A stretch of DNA of 46,816 nucleotides from Pseudomonadota bacterium (GCA_024229515.1 JAAESI010000107.1:1-46816), one strand, 5' to 3'. Positions 33,414 to 41,620 are shown, numbered from the stretch's first letter. Numbers and translations: made by a program. The notes: generated by a model from the letters alone, not told the origin.

Positions 33414-34315
33414 ACCGGCGCTCCCTGGCTGACGAACCAGGCCGCGAGCGCGGCCAACGCCACGATCACGGCGAACGTGACCATCGGCATGCCCCACCGA
33501 TCGACCATCGCCGGCTTGGGCAGACCCTGCGCCGGGTGCGACCGCGTCTCGAACATGGGCGCCTCCCCCGAATCGGTCCACGGCGAGCGCGCCACCACCG
33601 AGTCGTGCCGACGCAGCAGCTCGGTGTTCACGTCCCGCTCCCGCATCGCCTGCAGCTCACCGGCCGCCTTGGGCGAGACCGCCTCGCTGGCCATCGCCAT
33701 GGTCATCTGGAACGGCGGGGGCGTGAGGTCGGCGCGGTAGCGCCCCTTGAGGTCCCGCATCGACATCTGGCAGCGCGCCAGGTGCTCCCGCCGCGCCGAC
33801 AGCGTCGCCTCGACGTCCAGCACCTTGTGGCGCTGCGCCTCCGGAAGCCACGACTCCTGGAGGGACTCCTCGTAGACGAACAGGTTGTGCACCGTGCCGA
33901 CGGTCGCCTTCCACCCCTCGAAGTGGTGAGCGAGCCACTCGGCGTCGCTCCAGTCGCGAATCTGGGGAGAGAGCACGTCGGCGTAGCAGTCGGGGCAGAC
34001 CCCTTCTTCAGCCCACACCGCGGCGTTCCCGGTCCAGACCTCGCCCACCGACTCGACGCGGAACTTGTCCGCAGCGGTCACCTGCCCGCAGACCGGGCAC
34101 GGGAACTCGTCGACCATGGGGGTGAGCTGGTCGGTTTCCATGCCGACCGGATCGGGATCCAATTCGTCCTCGCGAACGACGCGCACCTGCCGCAACGACG
34201 CGCTGGAGGCGACCGGATCGGCGGCGCAGTGCGGGCACCGGGACGACTCCTCCTCCTGGAGGTAGTCGCCATGAAGCGGACAGAAAAGGTCCTCCGGTAC
34301 CGTCACCAAATTCAC
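33410..34315 (-). CDS. Zinc-ribbon protein with a C-terminal membrane anchor
   Basis: About 301 residues. The GTG at 34315 is chosen; a longer TTG version starts at 34360. Three Cys pairs are seen: FCPLHG with CPHC, CPVCG, and CPDC, consistent with one or more zinc ribbons in the first 130 residues. A charged helical region (VLDVEATLSARREHL, MRDLKGRYR) follows. A single helix MPMVTFAVIVALAALAAWF at the end anchors the protein in the membrane, with the zinc part in the cytoplasm. No family recognised beyond this layout. The stop shares the palindrome CTAG with the convergent transporter gene. The start of the next plus-strand gene is 50 bases away. Confidence 0.65.
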   Translation of the reverse strand: MNLVTVPEDLFCPLHGDYLQEEESSRCPHCAADPVASSASLRQVRVVREDELDPDPVGMETDQLTPMVDEFPCPVCGQVTAADKFRVESVGEVWTGNAAVWAEEGVCPDCYADVLSPQIRDWSDAEWLAHHFEGWKATVGTVHNLFVYEESLQESWLPEAQRHKVLDVEATLSARREHLARCQMSMRDLKGRYRADLTPPPFQMTMAMASEAVSPKAAGELQAMRERDVNTELLRRHDSVVARSPWTDSGEAPMFETRSHPAQGLPKPAMVDRWGMPMVTFAVIVALAALAAWFVSQGAPV

Positions 34316-34365
34316 TCTAGGTTGGTTTTTTTGAAAGGTCGCGACCGGTCGACGTTCCAAGGAGC

Positions 34366-34764
34366 ATGCGATTCGGAGAGTTCCTCATTGCGGAAAGTCG
34401 AGTGAGCGGAGACCAGGTCGGGCTGGCGCTGGCGGAGCAACGCCGTCGTCAGATTCCCCTGGGACTCCTCGCCATGCACTCGGGTCTTCTTACCTCGGCG
34501 GAGGTCCACCACGTCCTCCGTGCCCAGACCCATCGCCGCGCATGGAAGCGCTTCGGTGAGGTCGCAACTGAGATGGGGCTGTTGGATGACAGCGCCACGG
34601 AGTCTCTGCTGGCCCGCCAGCGGCGAACCCGACCGCGCCTCGGCGCGATTCTCGTGGAGCAGGGGGCCGTCGAACCCGACGACCTGAGCACCCTGGTCGA
34701 CCGGCATCACAACCTGAGCCGCGGGAGCGAGATCGGCCCCCCGTCCTGGGACCGCGCCGTCTAG
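34366..34764 (+). CDS. Small protein with tandem GspE-N/MshEN-like helices
   Basis: A 132-residue protein. Two or three units follow the pattern of type II secretion or MshE N-terminal domains (GelL...aGlit.eqL..AL.eQ): RFGEFLIAESRVSGDQVGLA, LGLLAMHSGLLTSAEVHHVL, and LGAILVEQGAVEPDDLSTLV. Such domains bind c-di-GMP or adaptor partners, but the RLGxx nucleotide motif is not clear here. The C-terminus ends GPPSWDRAV, closely matching GGPSWDKTV near the start of the convergent gene at 34761-35897. AAGGAG lies only one base before the ATG, closer than usual. Stands alone on the plus strand. Function unknown. Confidence 0.65.
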   Translation: MRFGEFLIAESRVSGDQVGLALAEQRRRQIPLGLLAMHSGLLTSAEVHHVLRAQTHRRAWKRFGEVATEMGLLDDSATESLLARQRRTRPRLGAILVEQGAVEPDDLSTLVDRHHNLSRGSEIGPPSWDRAV

Positions 34765-35897
34765 CGCGTCAGGGAATCGGACAGCACCCGGAGCCGAGCC
34801 GCCGGGCTCGAGGCCGCCAGGTAGTCCTGGGCCGTCGTTGGATTCAACTCCAACCGCCACGCGATCATCGACGCCGGGTCGGGGTGCTGCGACAGCGTCG
34901 AGGCTGACAACTCAAGCTCGGGCCGCGACGTACGCAGCCGCGCCATGACCAGGGACAGACCCTCGGCGATCGCCTCGGAGGTGGACTCCTCCTGGGGCAC
35001 GACTTCGACCGAGGCGGTGCCGTCCTCGATCTCTTCGACCTTCACCGCGCAGCGGGGATGCAGCACCCCCATCGCGGAGCCGTCCGTCAGCGGAGCCAAC
35101 TGGAGCACCCGGATCGCCGTGGCGTAGGTCAACTCCTCGTCGGTCTCGGGGGCGAGGCAGATCCAGCCGTCCGACCGTGCCGCCTCTTCCGCCGTGCGGA
35201 TGGCGACCGCCCGCACCGCGCGGGCCCACCGGGGCGGGCCGGGCAGGCGTACGTTGCTCTGCAGCAGCACCACCCGCATCTGCGCGGGCGGCTCGTCCGC
35301 GGGAACGCGTCCCGTACCGGGGCGCCACCGAATCCCCCCCGTCAGGGCCGCACCGCGGACCTCCAGCAACGCTGCCCACTCCTCGGGCCGCTCGGGGTCG
35401 GCGGTGAGGCAGAACAGACCCGGGAGGGCGGACCCCTTGGGGTCGTCCCCGTGGACCTGGTGGGCGGCGGCCTCCAGCGAGCCCGCCGTGAACGCTTCTC
35501 CGTCGGTGAGGCGAACCACCCCGGCGCCCCACTGACCGGCCTCGTCCAGGGAGACACGCCGCTCCGAGGTGCCGTCGGGGTGGGCCAGGTGCCAACCCGA
35601 GACGATCGGGCCGGGACACTCGAACACGGCCAGCACCGACTGCCCCGCCTTGGCCGCGAGCCGCTGGGCGACATCGTCCAGGTTGCGGAGCCACCAACCC
35701 GAAGACGCGAGGGAGACGGCCGTGCCGCCACCCGCTTTGGGGGTGCCCGCCGCCAACGCCGCGACGTCGACGCCGGTGAGGAGACGGAACACGGTCTTGT
35801 CCCAGGAGGGACCGCCTTGATCGTGCAACGCCTCAGCGATGTGATCGGCGCTGAGTTCGCCGGCTGCGAGCAGCAGGCCCGTGGGAGTTGAGGTCAC
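34761..35897 (-). CDS. Unknown protein with a GspE-N-like start
   Basis: A 378-residue protein from a GTG. Residues 7-26 (GLLLAAGELSADHIAEALHD) match the same GspE-N-like pattern as the small gene at 34366, and GGPSWDKTV follows. The middle and end are mixed alpha/beta (AVSLASSGWWLRNLDDVAQR, MRVVLLQSNVRLPGP, RSDGWICLAPETDEELTYA) with no catalytic motif recognised. No signal peptide or membrane helix, so cytoplasmic. It is the last gene of the kinase operon, 47 bases after the kinase stop, so it may be a partner or target of that kinase. Function unknown. Confidence 0.65.
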   Translation of the reverse strand: MTSTPTGLLLAAGELSADHIAEALHDQGGPSWDKTVFRLLTGVDVAALAAGTPKAGGGTAVSLASSGWWLRNLDDVAQRLAAKAGQSVLAVFECPGPIVSGWHLAHPDGTSERRVSLDEAGQWGAGVVRLTDGEAFTAGSLEAAAHQVHGDDPKGSALPGLFCLTADPERPEEWAALLEVRGAALTGGIRWRPGTGRVPADEPPAQMRVVLLQSNVRLPGPPRWARAVRAVAIRTAEEAARSDGWICLAPETDEELTYATAIRVLQLAPLTDGSAMGVLHPRCAVKVEEIEDGTASVEVVPQEESTSEAIAEGLSLVMARLRTSRPELELSASTLSQHPDPASMIAWRLELNPTTAQDYLAASSPAARLRVLSDSLTR

Positions 35898-35944
35898 GGC
35901 CGCCGTCTACACGACGAGCGCGCCGTTGTCACCAGCGACGTCGC

Positions 35945-37396
35945 TCAGGTGGTGAGCGTGGACTCGGGCGGCGCGGCCGTCGTGGCCGTCGATCCGTCGG
36001 AGTTGCTGACGTTCACCATGCGGCCGTGGAAGACATCCACCCCGTCGATGCGGGACAGCGAACGGAGCAGCCCTTCGACCGCCGCACCGACTTCCTTGCC
36101 GGCCGAGGGGTCGTACCGGACGCTGATGAGCTCATGCTCGCACGCGGCGGAGCGGACGTCGGCGCCGGAGGCGGGACCGCTGAGCAGGCGACGGATGGTG
36201 GACCAGTCCGTCAGCCGCTCGTCGGGCCGCTTGATCAGCGTGCCGTTGATGAACTCGACCAGCCCCTCGGGCAGGCCCGAACGGATGCGGGTGATGTCCG
36301 GCGGCCGCTTCCGCACGTGCATCTGCAGCAGCTCGCGGATGGTGTCGCTGTAGAAGGGCACCCGGCCGGTGACCATCTCGAACGCCATGATGCCGAGGCT
36401 GTAGATGTCGGCGCGTCCGTCCACCGGCTTGCCGACGGCGGCTTCGGGGGCCAGGTAGCGGGGCGTGCCCTCCACCATCCTGGCGCGCTTCTGCGCGGGG
36501 TTCTTCTGGATGCGCCGCGCGATGCCGAAGTCCATCAGCTTGACCGCGACGTCCTTGTCGACGGCGCAGTTGGCGGGCTTCACGTCGCGGTGCACGATCC
36601 CCTGCCCATGCGCGTATTCGAGCGCGATCGACATCTGGCTGAGGATGTCCATCGCCTCGTCGGGCCCCAGGATCTTACGCACCTTGAGCAGCTTGCTCAG
36701 GTCCGTGCCCGACACCTTCTCCATGACGATGAAGTAGGTGGCGTACGCCTCCTCGGTGTCGAAGATCTGAACGATGTTCGGGTGGGTCAGCCCGGCGATG
36801 GTTCGCGCCTCGTGCAGGAACCTCTCACGGAAGTTCTTGTCGTACACGAGTGTGTGGCTGAGCATCTTGAGCGCGACGACCCGATTCAGGCCCGGATGCA
36901 GGGCTTGATACACCTTCGCGGTGGCGCCCTCGCCCAGCTTGCCGAGCAGGCGGTACTTGCCGACCTTCTCGATCCCGCCGCCCTCTTCGAGGCGCTTGCC
37001 GAGGATCTCGGTCAGGAAGCGCGCCAGCGGGGGGTGGCTCGACAGGAGCGGCTGCAGCGTGGCCCGGTGGATGACGAGCGTCTGCACTTCCGTCTCGGCG
37101 ATGACGTCGGCGTTCCGCTGCTCCCCTGTCAGGAGCGCCATCTCGCCGACCATGTCGCCCGGTCCGAGGTGCACCACCATCTTCGTCTTGCCGCTGCCGG
37201 CATCGACGATCGGGACCCGCACGCGACCGGTGCGGATGACATGCATGCTGTCGCCCGCCTCACCCCTGCGGATGATGTAGTCGTTGGGGTTGAAATTGCG
37301 GGTTTCGATCTCGTCGTCGATCGCGTCGAGTTCGGTCGAACCGATCGACGTGAAGCCGTTGACCGTGGTCAGGAACTGGGTGACGCCGTCGGACAT
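35945..37396 (-). CDS. Ser/Thr protein kinase with N-terminal cyclic-nucleotide-binding domain
   Basis: A 483-residue protein. Residues 10-135 form a cNMP-binding domain: YIIRRGEAGDSMHVIRTGRV, then the phosphate-binding cassette GDMVGEMALLTGEQRNADV with E85 and R94. The kinase domain (about 147-410) has the glycine loop LGEGATAKV, K177 in VALKML, D271 in VHRDVKPANC, MDFGIA and EGTPRYLAPEA. All catalytic residues are intact. The C-terminal 70 residues (ELISVRYDPSAGKEVGAAVE) form an unknown tail. The layout suggests a kinase switched by cAMP or cGMP, as in eukaryotic PKG, though the ligand is inferred. It lies between two phasin-like genes upstream and an unknown gene downstream. Confidence 0.93.
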   Translation of the reverse strand: MSDGVTQFLTTVNGFTSIGSTELDAIDDEIETRNFNPNDYIIRRGEAGDSMHVIRTGRVRVPIVDAGSGKTKMVVHLGPGDMVGEMALLTGEQRNADVIAETEVQTLVIHRATLQPLLSSHPPLARFLTEILGKRLEEGGGIEKVGKYRLLGKLGEGATAKVYQALHPGLNRVVALKMLSHTLVYDKNFRERFLHEARTIAGLTHPNIVQIFDTEEAYATYFIVMEKVSGTDLSKLLKVRKILGPDEAMDILSQMSIALEYAHGQGIVHRDVKPANCAVDKDVAVKLMDFGIARRIQKNPAQKRARMVEGTPRYLAPEAAVGKPVDGRADIYSLGIMAFEMVTGRVPFYSDTIRELLQMHVRKRPPDITRIRSGLPEGLVEFINGTLIKRPDERLTDWSTIRRLLSGPASGADVRSAACEHELISVRYDPSAGKEVGAAVEGLLRSLSRIDGVDVFHGRMVNVSNSDGSTATTAAPPESTLTT

Positions 37397-37408
37397 ACGG
37401 CTGACAGA

Positions 37409-37987
37409 CTAGTCGATTCGGACGTCGTTTACCTTCAGGCGGAGCGTCCTTCCGTCCGACTGGGGCAGCAGGAAGATGACCTCGTCGCCTTCGTACCGCG
37501 TCTGCACGCTCTCCCCGACGTGGTCCTTGCTGACCGCGTACTTCACGTTCTCGTGCAGGGTGGCGCCATCGGCCCCGACGAATCCGCCGAGGGTGTTCCG
37601 CTTGAACTGCTGGTAGTGCTTGCCGCAGAAGCCCTTGGCCCGGATCACGCCGCCGCAGTCGGGGACCGCGCACACCTTGGCGCTCGCCGCCGCCGCCGGA
37701 GCCTTCTTCTTCTTCTTGGCCGACTTCTTCTTGGCCTTGGGGGCAGGCTGAGCAGCCGAGTCCACCGCGCGATCGAGATCGCCCTGGAGTCCATCCAGCG
37801 CGCTCGTCAGATCACTGATCGTCTTCTCGAGCCGATCCAGCTTGTTGCGAAGGTCACGGACCTCCGAGCGGGTGGGCAAGCCCTTCTGGTCCAAGACCTC
37901 GTAGATGATGTCCTCGACCGGGGTCTGCAACACCGGGATGAGGCGCTCGGCCATCCCACCAACGACAAAACCGATCAATCCAGACAT
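37409..37987 (-). CDS. Phasin-like coiled-coil protein with a Lys-rich linker and zinc knuckle
   Basis: A 192-residue protein. The N-terminus (VEDIIYEVLDQKGLPTRSEV, RDLRNKLDRLEKTI) resembles phasins and their relatives, which have a GvPTRsEvxxLrxrvxxLE helix and coat storage granules. A Lys/Ala-rich stretch follows (KAKKKSAKKKKKAPAAAAS), recalling the histone-like tail of PhaF. Then comes a C-x4-C-x9-C-x2-H zinc knuckle (C106, C111, C121, H124; KGFCGKHYQQFKR), of a kind seen in phage DNA-binding proteins, and a small beta domain. It may link DNA to a granule or scaffold. Overlaps its paralogue's end by 13 bases and lies 12 bases before the kinase. Confidence 0.7.
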   Translation of the reverse strand: MSGLIGFVVGGMAERLIPVLQTPVEDIIYEVLDQKGLPTRSEVRDLRNKLDRLEKTISDLTSALDGLQGDLDRAVDSAAQPAPKAKKKSAKKKKKAPAAAASAKVCAVPDCGGVIRAKGFCGKHYQQFKRNTLGGFVGADGATLHENVKYAVSKDHVGESVQTRYEGDEVIFLLPQSDGRTLRLKVNDVRID

Positions 37988-38202
37988 TTGATCCTCCGCT
38001 TGAGCTCGTGCAGCTTCTTGGTCGCCTCACGGGTGTGGTAGTCGAGCATGTCCACCCGGTTCCGCAGATCCCGGAAGTCTTGCCGCGTGGGTAGTCCCTT
38101 GTGTTGGACCACCCCGTCGAAGATCTCCTCCACGGGCTCGCGGATGTGCGGCAGGATGCCGTCGCTCACCGAGGAGTAGAGGTAGTTGGAAAGGACACCC
38201 AT
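37975..38202 (-). CDS. Small phasin-like coiled-coil protein, paralogue of the next gene
   Basis: A 75-residue protein. REPVEEIFDGVVQHKGLPTR and DFRDLRNRVDMLD match the same region of the downstream protein (TPVEDIIYEVLDQKGLPTR, VRDLRNKLDRLE), so the two arose by duplication. The end is a charged helix (REATKKLHELKRRIK). No signal or membrane helix. It probably pairs with itself or with the neighbour through the coiled coil. It opens the kinase operon; its ATG overlaps the start of the divergent lipoprotein gene by 17 bases. Confidence 0.75.
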   Translation of the reverse strand: MGVLSNYLYSSVSDGILPHIREPVEEIFDGVVQHKGLPTRQDFRDLRNRVDMLDYHTREATKKLHELKRRIKCLD

Positions 38203-38752
38203 TCGTCACTCACACCGAAAGGTTGCAGCCGCGAAGCAACTCACGCTCACGGTAGTTCTGAGCCTGATCTGTGTCAACTGCGGATCGAACTCAGTCACCT
38301 CTTTGGAGGCTCCGTTTGCGGAGGAACTCACGTTCGACGCCCCATCCGACGGCACTCACACCGTGAGCGTGGGGTGGGAAATCGACCCCGCCCGGCTCAT
38401 GGGGTGGAACGACGGACGAGTCCAGCGGCAGGCCCTCGTGGACGTGACCGCGGGAGGACTCACGGAGACGATGTGGCTCCCGATCACCGCCCAGCACGAG
38501 GTGATCCGCGACGGCCAGGTGGTCGGCCTCACGTACCGCGAAGCCGGCGATCCGCAACCCAGCGGTTACACCCGGGTGGTGCCCAAGCGGGTGCTCCGGT
38601 TCGAGGCCGACGGAGGCCCCATTCAGGTGAAGACCCGCGTGAGTTCAGGCGCCTCGACGATGCCGCTCAAGGCGATTCACCGGGTCCACGTCGAGGTCAA
38701 AGGACCTGAATGGCCTCGCCCGGCTGGAGCATCGGATACGCGAACCCCGTGA
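38186..38752 (+). CDS. Hypothetical lipoprotein
   Basis: A 188-residue frame from TTG at 38186, preceded by GAGGAG and AGAGGT. The N-terminus has a hydrophobic stretch LTLTVVLSLICVNCGS; the Cys fits a lipobox. No ATG or GTG occurs between this TTG and the hydrophobic part, so the start is uncertain. The mature part is beta-rich (HTVSVGWEIDPARLMG, ALVDVTAGGLTETMWLPI, VVPKRVLRFEADGG). No family recognised. Its 3' end overlaps the convergent hydrolase gene by 56 bases. Confidence 0.6.
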   Translation: MERTPIRHSHRKVAAAKQLTLTVVLSLICVNCGSNSVTSLEAPFAEELTFDAPSDGTHTVSVGWEIDPARLMGWNDGRVQRQALVDVTAGGLTETMWLPITAQHEVIRDGQVVGLTYREAGDPQPSGYTRVVPKRVLRFEADGGPIQVKTRVSSGASTMPLKAIHRVHVEVKGPEWPRPAGASDTRTP

Positions 38753-39437
38753 CGGGGGGCCGGCCGTAGAAGCGCTCGAACGGGGCGTGCACCGCCGCCC
38801 CCACCGTGAGCGCCGCACCCAGCCGCTGAGACAGCCGTGAGGCAGCCTCCTCCTGGCCGGACTCGACCCCGACGACGGCGAGATCGATCCCCCCGAGCCC
38901 CCACGCATCCGCGATCTCTGGATCCAACAGCTCGGTGAACGCCTCACAGGTCAGGAAGATCCTCACGCCGTCGAACCGCAGGTCGTAGGCCAGGTACGGC
39001 CCCTCCGCGGGTTGGCCGCGGATGGCCCACGCGCTGGCGAGCACGCGGGGGAGGTCTCGCACCGCCTGGCGCAGCACCCCGTTGGCCTTGAGGATGGCCA
39101 GCTTGCCGGCGACGTCGTGCTTCTGGAGGTGCGGGAAGGAGCGGGCGGTGACGTTCACTCCGCCGTGGACCAAGGTCTGGTTCGGCAGGATCGACGGGCA
39201 CCCCAGGTAGGCCGCGACCTGCGGGGGGGCCAGCTTCGGCAGGTCGAACAGGTGAGCGTCCCGGATGTGCTCGTGGTGCCCGTGTGTGAGGAGCATCGCG
39301 TCGGCGACGCAGTCCGATCGCTCGGCGTGAGGCTCATCGACGAGCGACGTGACGCAGGGGTCGACGATCAGGGACCTGCCGCCGGCCTCGACCTTGAAGG
39401 TGCCCCAGCCGAACCAGGTCACCGTCGCCCTAGTCAC
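38697..39437 (-). CDS. UlaG-like metallo-beta-lactamase-fold hydrolase with Asp-to-Glu metal site
   Basis: A 246-residue protein from a GTG at 39437 (a GTG at 39422 is an alternative). TVTWFGWGTFKVEAGGRSLI and DPCVT are typical of UlaG-type (MBL-fold) proteins. The metal motif reads THGHHEHIRD: H52, H54, E56, H57, where E56 replaces the usual Asp. TARSFPHLQKH and IRIFLTCEAF-like segments follow. The conserved late His residue is seen in VHAPFERFYG. Members hydrolyse varied phosphate or lactone substrates. The E substitution may change the metal or reduce activity. Last gene of the sigma/lipoate operon. Substrate unknown. Confidence 0.75.
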   Translation of the reverse strand: MTRATVTWFGWGTFKVEAGGRSLIVDPCVTSLVDEPHAERSDCVADAMLLTHGHHEHIRDAHLFDLPKLAPPQVAAYLGCPSILPNQTLVHGGVNVTARSFPHLQKHDVAGKLAILKANGVLRQAVRDLPRVLASAWAIRGQPAEGPYLAYDLRFDGVRIFLTCEAFTELLDPEIADAWGLGGIDLAVVGVESGQEEAASRLSQRLGAALTVGAAVHAPFERFYGRPPVTGFAYPMLQPGEAIQVL

Positions 39438-39834
39438 TGATCGCTCGGAGCCTGGTGGAGGTGTCCTTGAGGGTATCGGCCTCCTTGCGCAGCTCGGCCG
39501 CCTCGGCGGCGAGGGCGTGAGCCGCGGTCCGGAGCTCTTCGGCCTTGGCCTGCAGCTCCTGGTGCTGCTCTGGGGTCGTGGCCTCCAGGATCGCCGCGTC
39601 CACGGCCAGGAGCGCCTGCTCGGCGGCGACGACCTTCTCGACGAGGCTGCGGTGGCGCTGCTCGATGGCGTCCACCTGGGTGGGCACCCGCTGCACCATC
39701 CCCTCGAGGGTGTGCTCGTCGGCCAGTTCGACCGTCGCCGGCTCCGGCGCGGGGGTAGGGAACGGCTGCTGCACCTTCGGTTGGGGCTCACAGCCCAACA
39801 GGACGAGCAGCAGCAGGGGGAGCAGTCGGTTCAC
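39430..39834 (-). CDS. Small coiled-coil lipoprotein
   Basis: A 134-residue protein. The signal peptide NRLLPLLLLVLLGC ends in a lipobox. A Pro-rich spacer (QPFPTPAPEP) leads to a long amphipathic helix from about 45 to the end (IEQRHRSLVEKVVAAEQALL, LQAKAEELRTAAHALAAEA), a coiled coil. It resembles small periplasmic spacer lipoproteins (Lpp-like or adaptor coils) but has no peptidoglycan-attachment motif. The ATG overlaps the pyroglutamyl peptidase stop. Confidence 0.75.
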   Translation of the reverse strand: MNRLLPLLLLVLLGCEPQPKVQQPFPTPAPEPATVELADEHTLEGMVQRVPTQVDAIEQRHRSLVEKVVAAEQALLAVDAAILEATTPEQHQELQAKAEELRTAAHALAAEAAELRKEADTLKDTSTRLRAISD

Positions 39835-40340
39835 GGCGACACGAAGCCTAGCGCGATGCGGACGGCCTGCACCTGCTGCTCCAGCGGCACCGCCTCCAGC
39901 GGCGGCAGGTGGAGGAACACGGCGGGCAGTCCGGCATGCAGCAGGCGGTAGTACCAGGCGTTGCAGACGTAGGTGCCGGCGGTGTTGCTGACCTTCGCGG
40001 GGATGTCGGCCGCGGCGATGGCGTCGGCGAGGCCGCGCACGTCCACACCGCTGAGGTAGGCGTCCGGACCGTCGGCCGCCACCGGCTCGCCCCTGGGCTG
40101 GGCGCCGGCGACGTCGGGGATCCGGAAGTCGGCCACGTTGATCGCCACCCGCTCGACCGAGACGACCGTCCGCTTCTGCGCCAGCCCGGTGGCGACGACC
40201 GCGGAGACGCCCACCGGAACTTCCAGGGACTCCAGCGCGGTGCGCACCACGACCCGCCCGGGGAAGCCCGCGGTGACGTCGACGGTGGGGTTGTGGGTGA
40301 CCTCTCCGAAGGGGCCGAAGCAGGTGACGAGCGGGCTCAA
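39831..40340 (-). CDS. pcp: Pyroglutamyl peptidase (peptidase C15)
   Basis: A 169-residue protein started by TTG at 40340, overlapping the E2 stop (TTGA). LVTCFGPFGEVTHNPT is the family start (tGFgPFgg...NPs). The triad is present: Glu in VERVAIN, Cys in SNTAGTYVCNAWYY and His in VFLHLP. It removes N-terminal pyroglutamate from peptides in the cytoplasm. It is shorter than the usual 200-215 residues because the region between the first motif and the Glu motif is compact. The placement beside lipoate genes has no obvious functional reason. Confidence 0.88.
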   Translation of the reverse strand: MSPLVTCFGPFGEVTHNPTVDVTAGFPGRVVVRTALESLEVPVGVSAVVATGLAQKRTVVSVERVAINVADFRIPDVAGAQPRGEPVAADGPDAYLSGVDVRGLADAIAAADIPAKVSNTAGTYVCNAWYYRLLHAGLPAVFLHLPPLEAVPLEQQVQAVRIALGFVSP

Positions 40341-41620
40341 CCCTGCTCCAGGCGCTTCCTCAGGTCCTTCAGGAACCGGCCCGACGCGGCGCCGTCGTTG
40401 GCGCGGTGGTCGTAGGTCAGGGTCACGTACATCATCGGCCGGATGGCCATGGCGTCGTGGCCGTTCTCGTCGGTGACGACGACCACCCGCTTCACGATCG
40501 CGCCGATGGCGAGGATGGCGACCTGCGGCTGGTTGATCAGCGGCATCGACGCCAGGTTCCCGTTGCTGCCGACGTTCGTGATGGTGAACGTGCCGCCCCG
40601 CAGATCGGAGGCCTGGATCTTGTTGTCACGCGCGCGCCCGACGACCGCCTTGAAGTCGGTGTCGAGCTCGTCCAGCGAGCGCTCCCCCGCCCCGTGCAGC
40701 ACCGGCACCACGAGCCCGCCGTTCTTCTTGGCGACAGCGACGCCGAGATTGATGCGCTTGTGGACGATCTTGCGATCGCCGTCGAGCGAGCTGTTGAAGC
40801 CCTTGTGGTCCCACAGCGCCTGGGCCACGTGGTGGGCGACGACCAGGGTGTAGCTGCGCTTGCCCCGCGTCGCCGCGATGCGCGACATGTCGACCTCGAT
40901 GACGGTGCTGACGTGCGGGGCGCGCCACCACGTCCACGCCATGTGCTCGGCCATCGCCTTGCCCAGGGGGCTCAGCGGCACGACCTCGTCGCCGGCGTAG
41001 ATCTGCGGCGCGTACTTGCCCGGCGTGTCGGCCGCGAACGGAACCCGCCCGCGGAAGGCGTCGACCCGCTGCCCCGGCACGTAGCCCTCGGCCGGCCTCA
41101 CGTAGCCGGTGCCGACGAACGCCTCCAGGTCCTTGCGCGTGACCCGCCCGCCCCGGCCGGTGCCGGAGACCTGGCCCAGGTCGACGTTGTTCTCCCGCGC
41201 GAGGCGGCGCACCACGGGGGAGACGAACAGCTTGTAGCCGTCGGGAACGGCGAGGACTGCCGCCGCCCCGTGGCCGGGATCGGTGACGGGCGCCGACACG
41301 GCGGCGGGAGCCCGCTCGGGGCGCTGGGCGCCGGGCGCGGTGGCGATCTCCGTCGACTCGTCGTCCGCTGCCGCCGCTCCGTCGCCCGCATCCAGCAGAG
41401 CGATGACGTCGCCGACCTCGACGGTGGCGCCTTCGGCGACCTGATGGGCCACGAGCACCCCCGCCATCGGCGCGGGCACCTCGGTCTCGATCTTGTCCGT
41501 GGAGACGAGGACGAGATCCTCATCGCGCTTGACCGCGTCGCCGGGCTGCTTGAGCCAGCGCACGATCGTGCCCTCGGAGATGGACTCGCCGAGCCCTGGA
41601 AGAATCACCTCGGTGGTCAT
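40337..41620 (-). CDS. Dihydrolipoamide acyltransferase (E2) of a 2-oxoacid dehydrogenase complex
   Basis: A 427-residue enzyme. The lipoyl domain (1-78) has K43 in STDKIETEVPAP, the residue to be lipoylated. An Ala/Pro/Asp-rich linker follows. The subunit-binding domain is SPVVRRLARENNVDLGQVSG. The catalytic domain ends with TYDHRANDGAASGRFL, containing the His and DG signature intact, and has FTITNVGSNGNLASMPLINQ. It carries acyl groups on the lipoyl arm between E1 and CoA. E1 and E3 genes are not in the window, so pyruvate, 2-oxoglutarate or branched-chain substrate cannot be assigned. The ATG overlaps lipB, which supplies the lipoyl group. Confidence 0.92.
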   Translation of the reverse strand: MTTEVILPGLGESISEGTIVRWLKQPGDAVKRDEDLVLVSTDKIETEVPAPMAGVLVAHQVAEGATVEVGDVIALLDAGDGAAAADDESTEIATAPGAQRPERAPAAVSAPVTDPGHGAAAVLAVPDGYKLFVSPVVRRLARENNVDLGQVSGTGRGGRVTRKDLEAFVGTGYVRPAEGYVPGQRVDAFRGRVPFAADTPGKYAPQIYAGDEVVPLSPLGKAMAEHMAWTWWRAPHVSTVIEVDMSRIAATRGKRSYTLVVAHHVAQALWDHKGFNSSLDGDRKIVHKRINLGVAVAKKNGGLVVPVLHGAGERSLDELDTDFKAVVGRARDNKIQASDLRGGTFTITNVGSNGNLASMPLINQPQVAILAIGAIVKRVVVVTDENGHDAMAIRPMMYVTLTYDHRANDGAASGRFLKDLRKRLEQG

